Shown: positions 1-11,554 of the stretch, in pieces
How the letters are laid out: every line of letters starts with the position of its first letter
Position numbering within the stretch: the stretch's first letter is position 1
From: Chrysogorgia sp. JL179-B06
Taxonomy: Eukaryota > Cnidaria > Anthozoa > Scleralcyonacea > Chrysogorgiidae
DNA length: 64,000 nucleotides
Assembly (NCBI GenBank): GCA_035772405.1
Contig: JAYKKM010000263.1
Location: 2,852,501 to 2,916,500 of the forward strand
Direction of reading: 5' to 3'
Program-made: the position numbers and the translations under genes
The notes under the pieces: generated by a model
Told to the model about the DNA's origin: nothing
Seen by the model: only the letters and a program-made list of their open reading frames with translations
The model's database searches: none

Positions 1-55
1 CTATCTCTCTATCTCTCTATCTCTCTATCTCTCTATCTCTCTATCTCTCTATCTC

Positions 56-112
<57 letters not shown>

Positions 113-120
113 ATATATAT

Positions 121-182
<62 letters not shown>

Positions 183-318
183 ATATATATCGATATATAT
201 ATCGATATATATATCGATATATATATCGATATATAGATATATATATATATATATATCGATATATATATATATATATATCGATATATATATATATATATAT
301 ATATCGATATATATATAT

Positions 319-356
<38 letters not shown>

Positions 357-2653
357 ATATATATATATCGATATATATATATATATATATATATATCGAT
401 ATATATATATATATCGATATATATATATATATATATATATATCGATATATATATATATATATATATATATCGATATATATATATATATATATATCGATAT
501 ATATATATATATATATATCGATATATATATATATATATATATCGATATATATATATATATATATCGATATATATATATATATATCGATATATATATATAT
601 ATATATCGATATATATATATATATATATCGATATATATATATATATATATCGATATATATATATATATATATCGATATATATATATATATATATATCGAT
701 ATAATATATATATATATATCGATATATATATATATATATCGATATATATATATATATATCGATATATATATATATATATCGATATATATATATATATATC
801 GATATATATATATATATATCGATATATATATATATCGATATATATATATATATCGATATATATATATATATCGATATATATATCGATATATATATCGATA
901 TATATATCGATATATCGATATATATATATATATATATATCGATATATATATATATATATATCGATATATATATATCTATATATCTATCTATATATCTATA
1001 TATCTATATATCTATATATCTATATATCTATATATCTATATATATATCTATCTATATATCTATCTATATATCTCTATATATATCTCTATATATATCTCTA
1101 TATCTATATATATCTCTATATATATCTCTATATATATCTCTATATATATCTCTATATATATCTCTATATATATCTCTATATATATCTCTATATATCTCTA
1201 TATATCTCTATATATCTCTATATATCTCTATATATCTCTATATATCTCTATATATCTCTATATATCTCTATATATCTCTATATATCTCTATATATCTCTA
1301 TATATCTCTATATATCTCTATATATCTATATATCTATATATCTATATCTATATATCTATATATCTATCTATCTCTCTATCTCTCTATCTCTCTATCTCTC
1401 TATATATCTATATATCTCTATATCTCTATATCTCTATATCTCTATATCTCTCTATATCTCTCTATATATCTCTATATATCTCTATATATCTCTATATATC
1501 TCTATATATCTCTATATATCTCTATATATCTCTATATATATCTATATATATCTATATATATCTATATATATCTATATATATCTATATATATCTATATATA
1601 TCTATATATATCTATATCTATCTATATCTATATCTATATCTATATCTATATCTATATCTATATCTATCTATATCTATATCTATCTATATCTATCTATATC
1701 TATCTATATCTATCTCTATATATCTATATATCTATATATCTATATATCTATATATCTATATATCTATATATCTATATCTCTATATCTCTATATCTCTATA
1801 TCTCTCTCTATATCTCTCTATATCTCTCTATATCTCTCTATATCTCTCTATATCTCTCTATATCTCTCTATATCTCTCTATATCTCTCTATATCTCTCTA
1901 TATATCTCTCTATATCTCTCTATATCTCTCTATATATCTCTCTATATATCTCTCTCTATATCTCTCTCTCTATATATCTCTCTATATATCTCTCTATATC
2001 TCTCTCTATATCTCTCTCTATATCTCTCTCTATATCTCTCTATATATCTCTCTATATATCTCTCTATATATCTCTCTATATATCTCTCTATATATCTCTC
2101 TATATATCTCTCTATATAACTCTCTATATAACTCTCTATATAACTCTCTATATCTCTCTCTCTATATATCTCTATATCTCTCTATCTCTCTATCTCTCTA
2201 TCTCTCTATCTCTCTATCTCTCTATCTCTCTATCTCTCTATCTCTCTATCTCTCTCTCTATCTCTCTATCTCTCTCTCTATATATATCTATATATATCTA
2301 TATATATCTATATATATCTATATATATCTATATATATCTATATATATCTATATATATCTATATATATCTATATATATCTATATATATCTATATATATCTA
2401 TATATATCTATATATATCTATATATATCTATATATATCTATATATATCTATATATATCTATATATATCTATATATATCTATATATATCTATATATATCTA
2501 TATATATCTATATATATCTATATATATCTATATATATCTATATATATCTATATATATCTATATATATCTATATATATCTATATATATCTATATATATCTA
2601 TATATATCTATATATATCTATATATCTATATCTATATATCTATATCTATATCT

Positions 2654-2698
<45 letters not shown>
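1..2698. repeat. composite AT/CTAT microsatellite tract
   Basis: The first 2.7 kb is simple repeat only. Bases 1-115 are CTCTATCT and CTAT units. About 115-965 is (AT)n interrupted by CG as TATCGATA every 16-24 bases. About 965-2275 is a patchwork of TATATCTA and TATATCTC units. About 2281-2624 is a nearly perfect 10-bp unit, TATATATCTA, repeated some 34 times. No coding potential is seen. Such tracts are prone to assembly collapse or expansion, so the true length is uncertain. Confidence 0.97.
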
Positions 2699-2701
<3 letters not shown>

Positions 2702-2787
2702 AGATTTCCATATTTCTGTTAACTGTTGAAGGCTGTAGTCTGAAAGCTAATTTTATTAATAAAAACTTTTATCAGTGAACGCTTGTT

Positions 2788-3300
2788 TTATATCATGTAT
2801 AGACCTGATATTGGGTTGTATATTTTTTCAGCTCCACGTTTATGACGACAGTCGCCTCGAAATAGTTTGTAACCTGACATGTTGATGTCCGCATTACTCA
2901 CCGTTGAGTTCAGCCAAGTTTCACTCGCTGTAAATATGTCCCAATCATTATCAGCTACTAATTTGTTTACCTGAATAAAGTTCGTTCTATTTTTTATTGA
3001 GCAGACATTGATATGAGCTAGACTAACATTCCTTAGTGATTTGCAGGCTGTATTTCTTGCCGTCAGATCTGGTCGTACATAAATTAGATTAGCCGGACAT
3101 GCTTGTCGTCGAAAGTTTGTAGAAGTCCTTGATCTTGGGGCCGATATTATTGTCGATATACTGCTTTCCTTAGATGAGTTGTACTTCGGATTGACTGGCT
3201 TTGGAACCATTTTACTAACTGGTCCAGGATTAGGATGAACATCGCCAGAAAGTTGTAATACCTCATTGTAGGTCGCTTGGCCATTTGTATGGTAAAGAGT
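2788..3300 (-). mobile_element. LINE fragment: 2A-like leader plus start of endonuclease domain
   Basis: Minus-strand reading frame of a non-LTR retrotransposon. The frame stays open upstream of the first ATG (3210) and contains GDVHPNPGP at 3220-3246, which fits the 2A consensus D-V/I-x-x-N-P-G-P; 2A-like leaders are known in LINEs of cnidarians and echinoderms. About 60 residues later the apurinic-type endonuclease start is visible (INVCSIKN, then the catalytic-region signature SETWL). The frame stops soon after the glycine-rich part of the domain, next to the microsatellite, so the rest of the endonuclease and the reverse transcriptase are missing. A 5' fragment of a CR1/L2-like element is likely; the exact clade cannot be told. 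Confidence 0.7.
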
Positions 3301-3496
3301 TGTCTTTTACTAAATTTCCTTCTTATACTTGGATAAGACTTGGTAAAATTTGTATATTCCCCAAATCCTTTAGTTAGAATACGTGTAGAAAAGGTAAAAC
3401 ATGATCCATCTGTCCCCAAAGGTAGCAAATATCTAATAATTCCTGGCCAAAAGCGAGCATATATTTCAACATCAAGTGAATAATTCGCTTGGCTGG

Positions 3497-3620
3497 TTTC
3501 ATAGCCATAACCGGTTTCATAGCCATGACCAGATTCATCATATTCAACCAGATCATATTCAACCAGATTCATGACCAGATTCATCATATATTCATTCATA
3601 GCCATGACCAGATTCATCAG
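3497..3620. repeat. imperfect minisatellite
   Basis: Degenerate repeats of a roughly 20-25 base unit (CATAGCCATGACCAGATTCA and shorter variants such as CATATTCAACCAGAT) follow one another here. They create spurious open frames on both strands rich in repeated Met-Asn or Gly-His-Gly-Tyr words. Confidence 0.75.
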
Positions 3621-3884
3621 AATAATTCAACATCTCATAACTAGGGGAGTGGCTTGTACCGCTTACACAAGACCGTTCGCTTTCAGAATGCACAATTTGT
3701 TTGTCGGAAGGCATGATATTAAATGTTTTGTTTGTGGCAAGGCTGTTGCGTGTTGAGTAAATGACGTCACATCCACTCTCGCTCGTTAATCGGATACTCT
3801 GCAATGGCGGACGTTGAATGAACGAAAAGGATCACAAAATAAACAGGGAAGAATTTACTAGTTTACATCGGTTTTTACGATCTT

Positions 3885-3958
3885 GACCATGTAGCTCAGT
3901 TGGTAGCGCATCTGACCAGTAAACTGAAGGTCGTGGGTTCAATTCCCAGCCGTGGTCA
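3885..3958 (+). repeat. tRNA-like sequence, probable SINE head (anticodon position AGT)
   Basis: A 74-base tRNA-shaped sequence. The 7-bp acceptor stem pairs fully (one G-U). The A box TAGCTCAGTTGG and B box GGTTCAATTCC of an internal RNA polymerase III promoter are clear. The D, anticodon and T stems each carry mismatches (two of five in the anticodon stem), and position 33 is C, so a working tRNA-Thr(AGT) is doubtful. A tRNA-derived SINE head or a decayed tRNA fits better. Confidence 0.55.
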
Positions 3959-6900
3959 AGAAACTTTTCTACTTGCCCAATATGGTTTCATTCACTTGGC
4001 GAACCTCAAAACCTTATGTATATGTATATAATATAGGTATCGAAGTTTGATGGGCAAGTAAGCTTTTCTATTTGCCCACATTTACCACAACAACCTTGCT
4101 CTCATATACTTTTAGAATTTAATATAATAAACAGTACAGAAATTTTTTTAAAGATTGTACTTGCCAGAACAAAATAGAGAACCTTTAAAAAAAGGAGGGA
4201 AAGGAAATTAGAGATTAAATTACCCAGTGAGAACAAAAGAAACCAAGTGAACCATGGTATTACCATATAAATTACATGCTGCTCCTATTATCGTTTGACA
4301 TTTTATATGTTAGTGGTCTATATTAATATTACCTTTCTGTGAGAGTGAAACCATGGAAATCATCCCATTGCAACAAAGTGTTGTGACTTGTTTTGTAATT
4401 CCTAGAAAATAATATACATGTATCATTGTAACAAGACGATATTACATGATGGCACAAAGATACAAAACAGCATACTCTCTAGTAAAACACTGGAATCTAC
4501 TGTAAAAGCTCTATTGAATCCCTTTCTGTAAAAAAATCCCAGCTCTGCACCTCTACACCCCCGCCTTCTGGTTTTTGCTGCGATTTTTCTCATTATGACA
4601 CATGTGATTGGGTTCATGACTCACAGAAGTATCCAACCAATGCAGAACCTGCAAGTAGACCAGAACTGTAGATCAGTACTTTCGTAAGTGAATCCACTCA
4701 ATCGCATACGTCAGGTTGAAAACATCGCGCTTGTGAATTAAAATAAGAAAATGTGTATTTCACTCCTTAACATAATTTCCCGACGTCTAGTTTTATGCGA
4801 GTTAAATTCTACAACTCTTGAGGGTTTATTGAACTAATCGAAGAACATCAACCGACAAACAAAAATATTTTAAAAATATAAAGTGAATTACCCGACATTG
4901 CATAGGCACTCGCACTAGCACTTTGTTGTTTTCTTTTGGTTTCGGGAGGAGCGAGTTTGTCGCTTACCCTAGCTTTTGTTCTAAACTCGCAAATGCCCGG
5001 CGATTTTCCTCTTCAACTCTTCCTGCATGACACGATTCTCCTTGTTCAACTTTTGATTTGTGCGCGCAATTTCCTCAAGGAGAATCAGCACTTGATCTTG
5101 ACCATTTCTATCACGGACATTCGTTGTAGCCATTACTGTTACTTGATTTAACGCAGTTGGTGCGAGATCGAAGATAAACCTGCTAAAAATTCGCTGTTCA
5201 ACAACCTAGCACCACGAAGCAACCTTGCAAATGACCGTTCGAAAACGAGCGCAATTTGAAATTTGAATAATTGGCGCGTGATGACTTGTTTTATATATGG
5301 TCGGTACATAAGACCCCTATAAATTAGGTATTGATATACTTATTAGCCGGTGGTAATGCCATTGACTCGCTTATTTTTATTATTTAAAAGCTTTTAGAAT
5401 ACCGTAACCTTCCAGAAAATATGTTTTGTAACTTGGTAGCTATGGATTCTAAAACTTGTAATTTTATAAATATCCATTGAACAGATTTTATAACAGAGGG
5501 CAACTTCCTGGTCATCTGTTAATATCCGGTTAAAATACACTTTGAACCTCTTTGTATCGAGGTTTGAAATTGGTGCCAGAAATCATTCAAAATGGAGGGA
5601 AAGAACTCGAAGACGATGTCTCACTGCAATGCTGTAGGGTTCGCTGTTAGTAAGTGTGGTCAAGCTAATGCACCTCTACGGTGCTTATTAGCAGATTGTG
5701 CGAGCGGTTTTTTGCTTGCTGACGATTGGCCATACCAAGATCAGCATCTTGAAAGCTGAGCAGTTAATATCACCACCTCCACTTCTGGCAAAGCAACTAA
5801 TAGTAGAAACATAGAATTGCTACGAAAGAAAAGGAGTCGGAGAAACAAGCAGAATCGTGAGTCGTTTCGAAATCTAAGCCGAAAGGAAAGAAGACTAGCG
5901 AAATATTCTCGAGGAGCAAATCAAGCAATAATCAAAGGACTCGAAGGTAAATTGCACAAGGTAGAACAAGATTGTATTCAAGAGAAAAGGCTCTCGAAAT
6001 TCTGTTGGATGAGCTACCAGAAGGAGAAAGATAGAAAACTCAAAATATATGGGTGAGATTTTTGTCTTGCATGTACAGTAAGTACATGTATAAAAATTCT
6101 TCTGAATTTCTGCCCCACAGTCTGAAACCAAGAAATATACATTTTGATGCGTGCTTGATAGTAAAAGCATTTATAATAATCATAAATCTATATTTAAATT
6201 AATATATATGAGTTGAATAGCCTTTAAAGATTGTGATTAGCCTGTTCAGGTCTGTAGCCAACAGACACAGGCTATTCTATTTGAATACATCCTGTTGTGG
6301 AATTGTAATTATTCAGAGCTTCACTAAGTCCTACTGAAGGAACAGTGCTGTCCATGCTTTGAACAACTAAACTTAAATATATTTGCTGAATTGCACTATT
6401 AGATAGATGACTCCCTATTTAGAGTCAGCTGTTCAAAACATGAGTTGTGTTCTCTTGGCTTGCTAGGACTTATCAATCTGATAAGCTATCCGGCTTTGCC
6501 TTTGTACAGCCGTCCCCAGGAGTTTACTTATTTATGTGGAATTCTTCAGGGATATACATAAATATAGCCAAATAAATTAGGACATGTGCATTACTTTGTT
6601 GGAAATTCGTCAGGAGTTTTAATAATAACAATTCTTAGGGTGCAGCCATATCGTAGGTTTCTGAGAATTGCAGGGCAAAGGCCCAGTGGGCATGTTAATT
6701 GGAAGGATCTACCAATCAACATGCAACGCAGCAGTTACTTATCAATAACATGTACACTATCTTCAATTGGCCATTTGGAAATTGCAATATGTAAGAAGTT
6801 AAGGAACCCATAAATAACAAGGTTGACAATGTGTCTTGAGACTTGTTTGGGAGACAAGTTCTTGTTCACAGACCCACAAAATAGCTCTGTGGTAGCCTCC

Positions 6901-7257
6901 TCCGCAGGCAACTCTTGGGATTGGGACCGGGAAAAAATTCGTGAGTCGCGTGTGGACTCACGCATGACAATTTTCATAATTGAGGGATGGGTAGCAAGAT
7001 GTAATATCTTCTATCAAGGGACCCCTGAGGTAGAAGATATACAGTGTGTCAGTGTCGTGTAGATAATAGCACTTATCTATATAATAGACAAAAGGAAAGT
7101 CAAAGCTGTTAGTTTCGTACTGTCGTCGATATTATGGAAATCAAAGGGGAATGTTTTTTAAAGCAGCAAAAAAGTTGTCCAAGATTCTGTTAAATTACTC
7201 ACCTCGACGATTTCCCAATTAATGTATACATTATAGAATACCTGTCCACTTTTTGAA
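3959..7257. other. AT-rich intergenic DNA, no firm gene
   Basis: No open frame of recognisable family. A possible first exon lies on the minus strand from ATG 5133 to a GTAAG donor at 4963-4967; it would encode a charged, coiled-coil-like peptide but needs one frame change near 5020, so it is not called as a gene. Around 6880-6911 a CTCCTCCGCAGGC sequence recurs in inverted orientation at 27080-27095, on the far side of the Polinton, and marks a dispersed repeat. Confidence 0.5.
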
Positions 7258-7263
7258 ACCGCA
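7258..7263. repeat. target site duplication of the Polinton, left copy
   Basis: ACCGCA directly precedes the first base of the left terminal repeat. The same six bases follow the right terminal repeat at 26338-26343. Six-base duplications are characteristic of Polinton/Maverick integration. Confidence 0.93.
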
Positions 7264-7975
7264 AGTAGTATAGTAAGTAGGGCTGCAGGCCCAGCAACGT
7301 TAAACGTGAATATAAACACCAAAACATCACCAAATTTGTGTCGAGCCACAATTCGGCAATGTTTTGGTACTCACGTTTTATAATCGACGTTGGTGAGCTC
7401 ACAGCGTCAGTCTCTGCGCTATTATGGTGATCGTTAGCCAATCTAAACGCCCCTCCCACGTTTTCTACTCAATTGATGCCAAATATTAGAAAAATCACGA
7501 CTTTCACTAAACTTTACGCTACTTTAGCCATTTTTTAGGTGCGTTTCAATATTTTCACAAATTTGTCGAATCGCATTTAAAAAAATAGTCGTTTCAACAT
7601 TTTCACAAATTTGTCAAACCATATTTAAAAAAATAGAGAGCGTCGTTTCAACATTTTCACAAATTTGTCAAATCACATTTTTACAAATTTATGTATCGTA
7701 AAAGTGTCTCACGCGTGATAAAATTGCCACCTGTTATGCAAATTAGATTATTGCCACCTGTTAATAATAGATTAGTCCGTTTGTTCACTACTACTTTCAG
7801 TGTTTGTTGTCTCTTTTCTAAAATGGTGATCGTACACATACTTCGACGTTGTGATTCCTCCCGACAACAAGCCCAAGAAGGGTACGTATGGTGTCACAAT
7901 CGCGACAATGCTCTCAACGTCTTTCTTTAATAACGGGTCTTTTTGCAGCTCGTCGTTTAGTTCGTCAGGGTTCTC
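7264..7975 (+). repeat. left terminal inverted repeat (712 bp)
   Basis: Pairs base for base, without gaps, with 25626-26337 in reverse. The outer 600 bases are almost identical (I saw one difference, in the GGGCTGC(A/G)GGCCC segment), while the inner 110 bases carry about ten substitutions. It contains three repeats of about 50 bases starting at 7542, 7590 and 7644, each holding the palindrome ACAAATTTGT, a palindrome TCACGCGTGA at 7709-7718, and two copies of ATTGCCACCTGTTA 27 bases apart (7723 and 7750). The polymerase stop codon (7957) lies inside it. Confidence 0.95.
7542..7690. promoter_or_regulatory. three iteron-like repeats with ACAAATTTGT palindromes (left TIR)
   Basis: Three tandem copies begin CGTTTCAA at 7542, 7590 and 7644 (spacing 48 and 54). 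Each contains TTTTCACAAATTTGTC, whose core is a perfect 10-bp palindrome, followed by an A-rich run. The same array is mirrored in the right repeat at about 25911-26059. Repeated palindromes at both ends of a protein-primed element are plausible sites for integrase or replication-initiation proteins; this role is inferred. Confidence 0.55.
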
Positions 7976-10900
7976 GCTACAACGTTTTTGTGACCATACG
8001 CATAGGAGTCAATACCATTTTCTAAAAGGTATCGTTTATCGTCGAAGCAGGATAGCGATACTTTATTAATTTCGTAGCTACCGAGCTGATGTTTGACACT
8101 TCTAATGGTCTTCATTGTGTGTCGCAATTGTTTCTGCTCTAGTAGCACACTTTTGTAATCTTCGTGTCTGATCACTTTTTTAATTATATTCTTTCTAATA
8201 CCTTTAGCAGTTTTCCCACCACCCCCATCCTCTTTCAAATAGCTATACATTTTACTGCGCAACCCGACGAACTCAATAATTGGTGTTCCAGCGCACTCGT
8301 CCTTCATCTTGCCAATGACTTTCTTGTTCTCTTTGAAAGCGAATGGGTTGTCTGCAGGGTAATCGCTATTGTCAAACTTCTCGCGCTCCTCCATGAAGTC
8401 AGAGTAGACGTCGTCAGTTTTGATTGTGTACAACAGACTGTCAGTGTCGGTGAAGTGTAGTCTGCAGGTATCGCTAGAGTACTTTTTCATGATATAGTTA
8501 TAGTGGAAGTCATACATCAACGTTTTGCTCAAGTCTAGTATGCACATACCCACGTATGCAGGTCTATTTAATGTCAGCGTCTCTTTGACTTTGTGGACAG
8601 CGACTAAATTCTCGCTAAATATCTTGCAAGACACAAACGTAGGCTTTGAGACAAGCTTTTCTAACTTTTTCTCGGTGGTCACTAATCTTACGTCCACACG
8701 CTTCCTCAAATTCTCCATTGTTTTTCCGAACACACTGTTATTCATCAACTTGAAGAAGTCCTTCTCAAAAGCGTTCTTAGCCGCGGTTCTTTTGACTGTG
8801 TTAAAGTCGATGTACTTGCCCAACCACTTGGACTGGTCAAACTGTAAGACCCTACACACCTTTTTGATTTTCAATCCAAGATCCATATACAACTGTAGAT
8901 TTCTATAGTGACACACATACTTTTTTTTGTCCATCAAATTAGTCACCAGCTTCTTCACACCACCAACACTCACGTTAAACTTATTTTTGATTTTCGTGCA
9001 GTACTCCGACAACATGTCAACGGTTATCTCCATCTTTTCAGGAGCCAGCGGGTAATCGTTGTGTAGGTCGTGCAAATGGGCTGGGTACTCCAAGTCGACT
9101 TCAAGCAGTAAACCTTTTTTACTATTGTTGTGATACTCACGCAGATTAACCTTTTTTATTTCTTTCTCAGTCAACCACTTGAAACCGCCCGTAGGTAAAC
9201 TTCGACTCATTGCCCACCCATATAAATTGTTGGCGTCAAGGTACATCAAATACTTCGACTCTTGCGTTTTATCGTACCCTTCCATATATTTATTATTCGC
9301 CACGCCATGTCTGTTGCATATGTAGCTCACACCACCACGCATACCTAATTCTACGAACTGGAACATGTCAATGTCAGACAATAATTCGAGTTCCACTCCA
9401 GTCATCTTTAGCATGGCGTCCCAAGCCAATCCAGGCGATGTGAAATAGTGACACGGGTCTAATTTATACTCGCGATGGCATGTCTTTCTAAAGTTCTCAA
9501 AAACGTCGGCGAGCAAGAGCACATCGCTTTTCAAATACAGGTCGTGGTACCCACCCATATTTTTAACGTCAAAGTAGTCCCACACATCGATGGCACGCTC
9601 ATGCATTTCTTCCGTAATATGCTCGTCGTTCAGAACGCTGTAGAAATCTTTTTTGGAGGGTAGCTCGCGTTCGTCGAATTTATTAAAGGAGTCCATATAA
9701 TCATAGGGATAGACCCCCTTTCTTGTCATGAGTGCCAACCCCTCGTCGCGAAACACTTCTGACGTGTATTTGAAAGCGTCCTTTGGTAGGTTCCTCACCA
9801 AGTTGTCTAGGCCACTACTCATAAACTGAAAGCTGTCCAAGAACACCAAGTTTTTTCCAAGCATGAACGCCATGTACTTCTCCATGTTGTTCGGTATCAC
9901 ATTTATGTCTTGACCAAACTTACCAATCTCCTGCATGATGAAATGGCTATCGTAGCCACGTAGGTTATGAAAGATCACAGGAATTTTGTCAGTCAACTTA
10001 AAGTTCACGTTACACTCACGATGTGCAGACCCTCTGTACTTACCTGACACGTGACAGTGGTCTCTCACTCTAACGTCAACGCTAGTGTACCCAACACTGC
10101 AAATATGACAACTCTTAGCCTCGTCGAAATTCTTCTTATCGTCATCAGTCAGTATCATTTCTTTGTTAAAGTGACTCTCAGATGTCTCTTTACAATATTC
10201 AACAATTTCTAACATCTCCCCAATGAATTTGTTGACTGCGTTTTCACCGCGATACACTTTTACTGGCTTACTGTACTCATTGTCATAGCAACAAACCAGT
10301 TTGTACCCATAACCACAATCAACGTGCCTCTGGTAAGCATTTGTGTAGCTACACTCGCTTGACAGCTTTGTTGTGTGCACCTTCTGTGTGATAGCCTCGA
10401 AATCTGCGTACACCACAAATGGTACATTTAGTTGTCTACTAAAATTCTCGTATTTCACTTTCGCACCTTTTTGCGGCATTTTAATAGCTTGCTTCCCATT
10501 AATAACCAAACACACTTCAATATGACTTTCAAGCACGTCCGCGCGACTAAAACACTGCAAACAATACCTACAAAAGTGCTTTCTCGCCTTATACTTTGTC
10601 TGACGGTACATGAATTTGTTAAAGTCGCGAATGTACACATAGTGCTTGCTATCATCGCTAGTTATCAACAATAGGTCCATATGGTCAGGGTACACCTCCT
10701 TAGAGACGTACACAGGGAATGGTTGCTTACTCTCATACCCAAAAACATTTATGCTAATATCGTTCGCCTTTTCGATCTTGTTGTAGTCTTTGACTGATAC
10801 TGGGAAGTCGATTCCGTCGTAATTCAGCTCGTTGACATGTCTGGCGTACTTTGACGTTCTATCAGAGTGTTTTCCAACAGGAAACTTATGCGCTAGGTGG

Positions 10901-11544
10901 CACCATCTAAAACACTCGTTGTCATCATCGTTATTTACGTTTATCAGACCCTTCATACTATTACGCAGCTCCTTTGGCAACACAATGTAGCTACTCCCGT
11001 GCAAAGGTCTGTAAATAGCGACATTGACGTAGTGTGCATCTATTTTGTCGATAGTCCATCCAGACCCCTCAGATAACCACCCAGCTATCCGCGTCAAAAT
11101 CTGTTCCGACCCACGATTGGCGACACCCTCGATGTCGTGTTCATTAATAACGACAAACGTTTCGCTGTTAAAGTAGGCAGTTTTGTACGTGGTCTTATCG
11201 AGTTCTAAAACTTTCTCAAAAGTGACCTTGACTGTCTCCACCACTTTCATCCCGTTGGTCTCACCTAGTTCACGTCTCAAAAGGTTAGTGACAACACTTC
11301 TACTACCATTTACCTGATTGATGTCTCTGTCGTCAATTACCTCGACTCCATAGGACCTTGTGAACCCTCTCAGTGCTCGATCCAACAGATGCGTTGACGG
11401 TGCGAGGTCTTCTACAGGTTGTGTTTCTTGGTCTCCAAAAAAGCCGTGAACGTTGGTCGCTTCATCTGTTAGTGAATTGACAACGGCTGCACTCGTCTTA
11501 TGCGCCCGTCTTTTTGTCACTGAATTTTTCACAGTCCGACTCAT
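7957..11544 (-). CDS. polB: protein-primed family B DNA polymerase
   Basis: 1195 residues, the usual size for a Polinton polymerase. It replicates the element from a protein primer. Exonuclease motifs are visible: Exo I with DFE at about residue 381, Exo II NLRGYDSH with Asp about 532, and Exo III LKSDVLLLADVFENF. A zinc cluster resembling an HNH/endonuclease VII fold (CHIC, then DHCH and HRECN) sits between Exo I and Exo II. A C2H2 finger (CRYC..C..H) precedes Exo I. Polymerase motif A is YLDANNLYGWAM (Asp about 770), motif B contains NNSVFGKTMEN, and motif C is TDTDSL (Asp about 1033 and 1035). All catalytic residues are present and the frame is intact. An AGTATAAG sequence lies just upstream of the ATG. 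The last few codons and the stop are supplied by the left terminal repeat. Confidence 0.97.
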   Translation of the reverse strand: MSRTVKNSVTKRRAHKTSAAVVNSLTDEATNVHGFFGDQETQPVEDLAPSTHLLDRALRGFTRSYGVEVIDDRDINQVNGSRSVVTNLLRRELGETNGMKVVETVKVTFEKVLELDKTTYKTAYFNSETFVVINEHDIEGVANRGSEQILTRIAGWLSEGSGWTIDKIDAHYVNVAIYRPLHGSSYIVLPKELRNSMKGLINVNNDDDNECFRWCHLAHKFPVGKHSDRTSKYARHVNELNYDGIDFPVSVKDYNKIEKANDISINVFGYESKQPFPVYVSKEVYPDHMDLLLITSDDSKHYVYIRDFNKFMYRQTKYKARKHFCRYCLQCFSRADVLESHIEVCLVINGKQAIKMPQKGAKVKYENFSRQLNVPFVVYADFEAITQKVHTTKLSSECSYTNAYQRHVDCGYGYKLVCCYDNEYSKPVKVYRGENAVNKFIGEMLEIVEYCKETSESHFNKEMILTDDDKKNFDEAKSCHICSVGYTSVDVRVRDHCHVSGKYRGSAHRECNVNFKLTDKIPVIFHNLRGYDSHFIMQEIGKFGQDINVIPNNMEKYMAFMLGKNLVFLDSFQFMSSGLDNLVRNLPKDAFKYTSEVFRDEGLALMTRKGVYPYDYMDSFNKFDERELPSKKDFYSVLNDEHITEEMHERAIDVWDYFDVKNMGGYHDLYLKSDVLLLADVFENFRKTCHREYKLDPCHYFTSPGLAWDAMLKMTGVELELLSDIDMFQFVELGMRGGVSYICNRHGVANNKYMEGYDKTQESKYLMYLDANNLYGWAMSRSLPTGGFKWLTEKEIKKVNLREYHNNSKKGLLLEVDLEYPAHLHDLHNDYPLAPEKMEITVDMLSEYCTKIKNKFNVSVGGVKKLVTNLMDKKKYVCHYRNLQLYMDLGLKIKKVCRVLQFDQSKWLGKYIDFNTVKRTAAKNAFEKDFFKLMNNSVFGKTMENLRKRVDVRLVTTEKKLEKLVSKPTFVSCKIFSENLVAVHKVKETLTLNRPAYVGMCILDLSKTLMYDFHYNYIMKKYSSDTCRLHFTDTDSLLYTIKTDDVYSDFMEEREKFDNSDYPADNPFAFKENKKVIGKMKDECAGTPIIEFVGLRSKMYSYLKEDGGGGKTAKGIRKNIIKKVIRHEDYKSVLLEQKQLRHTMKTIRSVKHQLGSYEINKVSLSCFDDKRYLLENGIDSYAYGHKNVVARTLTN

Positions 11545-11554
11545 TGGCTTATAC

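Noticed and set aside
3885..3958. Functional tRNA-Thr(AGT)
   Set aside because: Mismatches in three stems and C at position 33; treated as a SINE head.
5817..6056. 79-codon basic frame
   Set aside because: Lys/Arg-rich composition in AT-rich DNA without context; cannot be supported as a gene.
7691..7930. Open frame in the left terminal repeat with a copy in the right repeat
   Set aside because: It is antisense shadow of repeat and gene-end sequence; its identity in both ends follows from the inverted repeats, not from protein conservation.
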